Shown: positions 31,097 to 32,388 of the stretch, in pieces | Position numbering within the stretch: the stretch's first letter is position 1 | Layout: every line of letters begins with the position of its first letter | From: Gamarada debralockiae | Lineage: Eukaryota; Ascomycota; Leotiomycetes; Helotiales; Hyphodiscaceae | DNA length: 32,388 nt | Assembly: GCA_002803225.1 (NCBI GenBank) | Contig: NXFV01000104.1 | Location: 1-32,388 of the forward strand | Reading direction: 5' to 3' | Position numbers and translations under genes: made by a program | Notes under the pieces: generated by a model | Databases searched by the model: none | What the model was told of the DNA's origin: nothing | What the model saw: only the letters and a program-made list of their open reading frames with translations

Positions 31097-31736
31097 CTAA
31101 CTTTCACCACAATCAAATTCGTCCTCGCAGCCATACACGTTGGCATATCTCTTCCGCTTGATCTGATAAGTCTCCAATTGACTATCGGATCGCTCAAAAT
31201 CCGTTTGGAGGTAGGGCAGATTGTCATCTGTCTCTGTCAGTGCTGAATAGAACATCAGATACAATATTCTACCTGAGTTTGGATTCTGGTGTGATGTCGA
31301 CGTGCGCTTTTTTCCCGTCGCTTCGGTTCGTCCAAGGCTTTCAAGGTGTAAATGAGATCATAAGAAGCTTTGATACTGTCATCCAGAGATCCACAGCCAA
31401 TAGAGAACACCCATTTAGCCTCGTCGACGATGTCCATCAATCTAGTTGCAGCTGCCTTAAGCGATGTGGATCTGGCGGGTGGTAACTACTTGCCAGCTTT
31501 TCTGAAGTCGAAACTGGTGTCTCCGCTAATCTAGCCGGCCTAGTCGTCTCATCTTGATTTTCATTTGTGAGAGACTCATTACTCAGGGAGCTAAAGAGAA
31601 GATGGTTGACGGAGTACCGACCTTGTGCATCAGCATTGAGGATTTGTAGTTGTTCTTTGAATCTGTAGGTGGTGGGCATGGGCCAAAAATCGGCCACTCT
31701 TTTCTCCTGGTGAGAGACAGCGTTGTTATCAGGCAT
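31097..31736 (-). pseudogene. Unassigned broken coding region
   Basis: Three coherent hydrophilic segments lie in order on the minus strand. The ATG frame 31736-31437 contains PTTYRFKEQLQILNADAQGRY. The next frame (31440-31255) contains LKAAATRLMDIVDEAKWVFS and SLDDSIKASYDLIYTLKALDE. A last segment ends at a stop at 31097 and contains NLPYLQTDFERSDSQLETYQIKRKRY. A 36-41-bp intron (GTAGAA...GACAG or GACAGAG) could link the last two; the first two differ by a frame with no plausible intron. The helical middle segment is faintly like the end of a HeLo-type domain, but I would not name it. Confidence 0.35.
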
Positions 31737-32341
31737 ACTTAAGCGAGTTTTACCTTGGCGACTCTGTCGTTATCGATTCTGTAAGGTACTACAACATGTG
31801 TTGCAGATAGGAGAGTTAGATAAACAGAATAGGTCGAAATGCAGGGTTAAAATATCACTAAAAGCTTATGTGATGTCGGCCCAACCGTTCTCTCGTTGCT
31901 ATAATAGGCTTAGCGCTTATTAGATCTATTTAAGACCGTTGCTTATAACCTTATTAAAAACCTTGTCATGCTTTAAGTCAATTCAGAACCGTTGCTTATA
32001 AGTAGATGTTGCTTATAAAATGAACGTATCTTATAAAGCAATTAAATTCGGTACAGTTGTTTTAAGCGCTCTTGGAGTTCGATCGATAATGATTCCATGC
32101 TTTGACTCGAGATGATTCCGCATATTCGTAGTGACTAAAGTACCGTACCAAGGAGACGTCGTACAATGGATACAATACTTCAGCTGAGAGTTCTCATTGT
32201 CACGTGCCGTTCGAGTATGGATCTACGTTAATGCTGTAGATCCTTTTTTTATTGATTTCTAAGTTCCAGTTTCAAAAGAATCTTAAGTAGATTGCTCTAT
32301 AAGAGATGGATTTACATCAGAATCCATTTGGATTTCGTACG
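31737..32341. other. AT-rich end region with GTTGCTTATAA repeats
   Basis: GTTGCTTATAA occurs three times between about 31930 and 32020, twice as CCGTTGCTTATAA. A hairpin with a T-run (32219-32250) and the terminal poly(A) follow. No gene is supported. Confidence 0.5.
32219..32250 (+). other. Hairpin followed by seven T
   Basis: GGATCTAC (32219-32226) and GTAGATCC (32236-32243) form a perfect 8-bp stem with a 9-base loop, followed directly by T7 (32244-32250). In bacteria this would be a Rho-independent terminator; in a fungus a T-run of this length could instead stop RNA polymerase III. A box-B-like GTTCGAGT lies just upstream near 32209. No RNA gene is recognised. Confidence 0.4.

Positions 32342-32388
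<47 letters not shown>
32342..32388 (+). repeat. Terminal poly(A) run of 47 bases
   Basis: The window ends in 47 uninterrupted A. It may be the 3' tail of a retroposed element (LINE or SINE type), or an assembly or sequence end within a homopolymer. The absence of sequence beyond it prevents a target-site check. Confidence 0.95.

Overview
The window looks like nuclear DNA of a filamentous ascomycete (Pezizomycotina; a leotiomycete-like fungus is plausible, but the sequence alone does not settle it). Coding genes carry short spliceosomal introns of about 43-67 bp with GT(A/G)AGT-type donors. The gene content is typical of such fungi: HET-domain, HeLo-like and NB-ARC-like relics, ankyrin proteins, a 2EXR-type protein, GH20 hexosaminidase and a CYP52-like P450. 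No tRNA, rRNA, CRISPR array or bacterial operon was seen.

Layout. 1-1972 holds no gene I can support. 1973-4079 (+) is a molybdenum-cofactor-sulfurase-like protein with the NifS-like PLP domain but no recognisable MOSC domain. 4192-4691 is a 500-bp AT-rich inverted-repeat (MITE-like) element. It abuts, to the base, a 5'-truncated and frameshifted HET-domain pseudogene (4692-6607). 6608-12841 is mostly gene-poor: two copies of a 120-bp dispersed repeat, a small predicted N-myristoylated two-helix membrane protein (8905-9171), and relics of an NB-ARC/NACHT-type NTPase (about 10275-10690) and a HeLo-type domain (about 10868-11327).

The central block, 12842-24586, is intact and gene-dense: mitochondrial protoporphyrinogen oxidase (HEM14, -), the nuclear poly(A)-binding zinc-finger protein Nab2 (-), a secreted GH20 beta-N-acetylhexosaminidase (+), a CYP52-like cytochrome P450 with a GC-AG intron (+), and a 2EXR-type protein (+). 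These genes belong to unrelated pathways (heme synthesis, mRNA export, chitin turnover, hydrocarbon or fatty-acid oxidation), so no functional cluster is claimed.

From 24.9 kb the window becomes accessory again: a diverged tandem repeat of about 87-bp units (24892-25620), a broken TDT-family anion/dicarboxylate transporter (26383-27564, -), an intact ankyrin gene (27904-29017, +), a possible Ser/Thr-rich 3' exon (29157-29418, -), a second ankyrin gene whose 5' end is frameshifted (29899-30839, +), an unassigned broken coding region (31097-31736, -), and a 47-base poly(A) run at the extreme end. Apart from the housekeeping core, the theme is erosion: most self/non-self-recognition-type genes here are broken and lie next to repeats. 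I found no complete new system. The best leads are the 87-bp tandem array, the element/HET junction, the dispersed repeat pair, the single-domain sulfurase-like protein and a repeated C-to-G composition switch inside genes.
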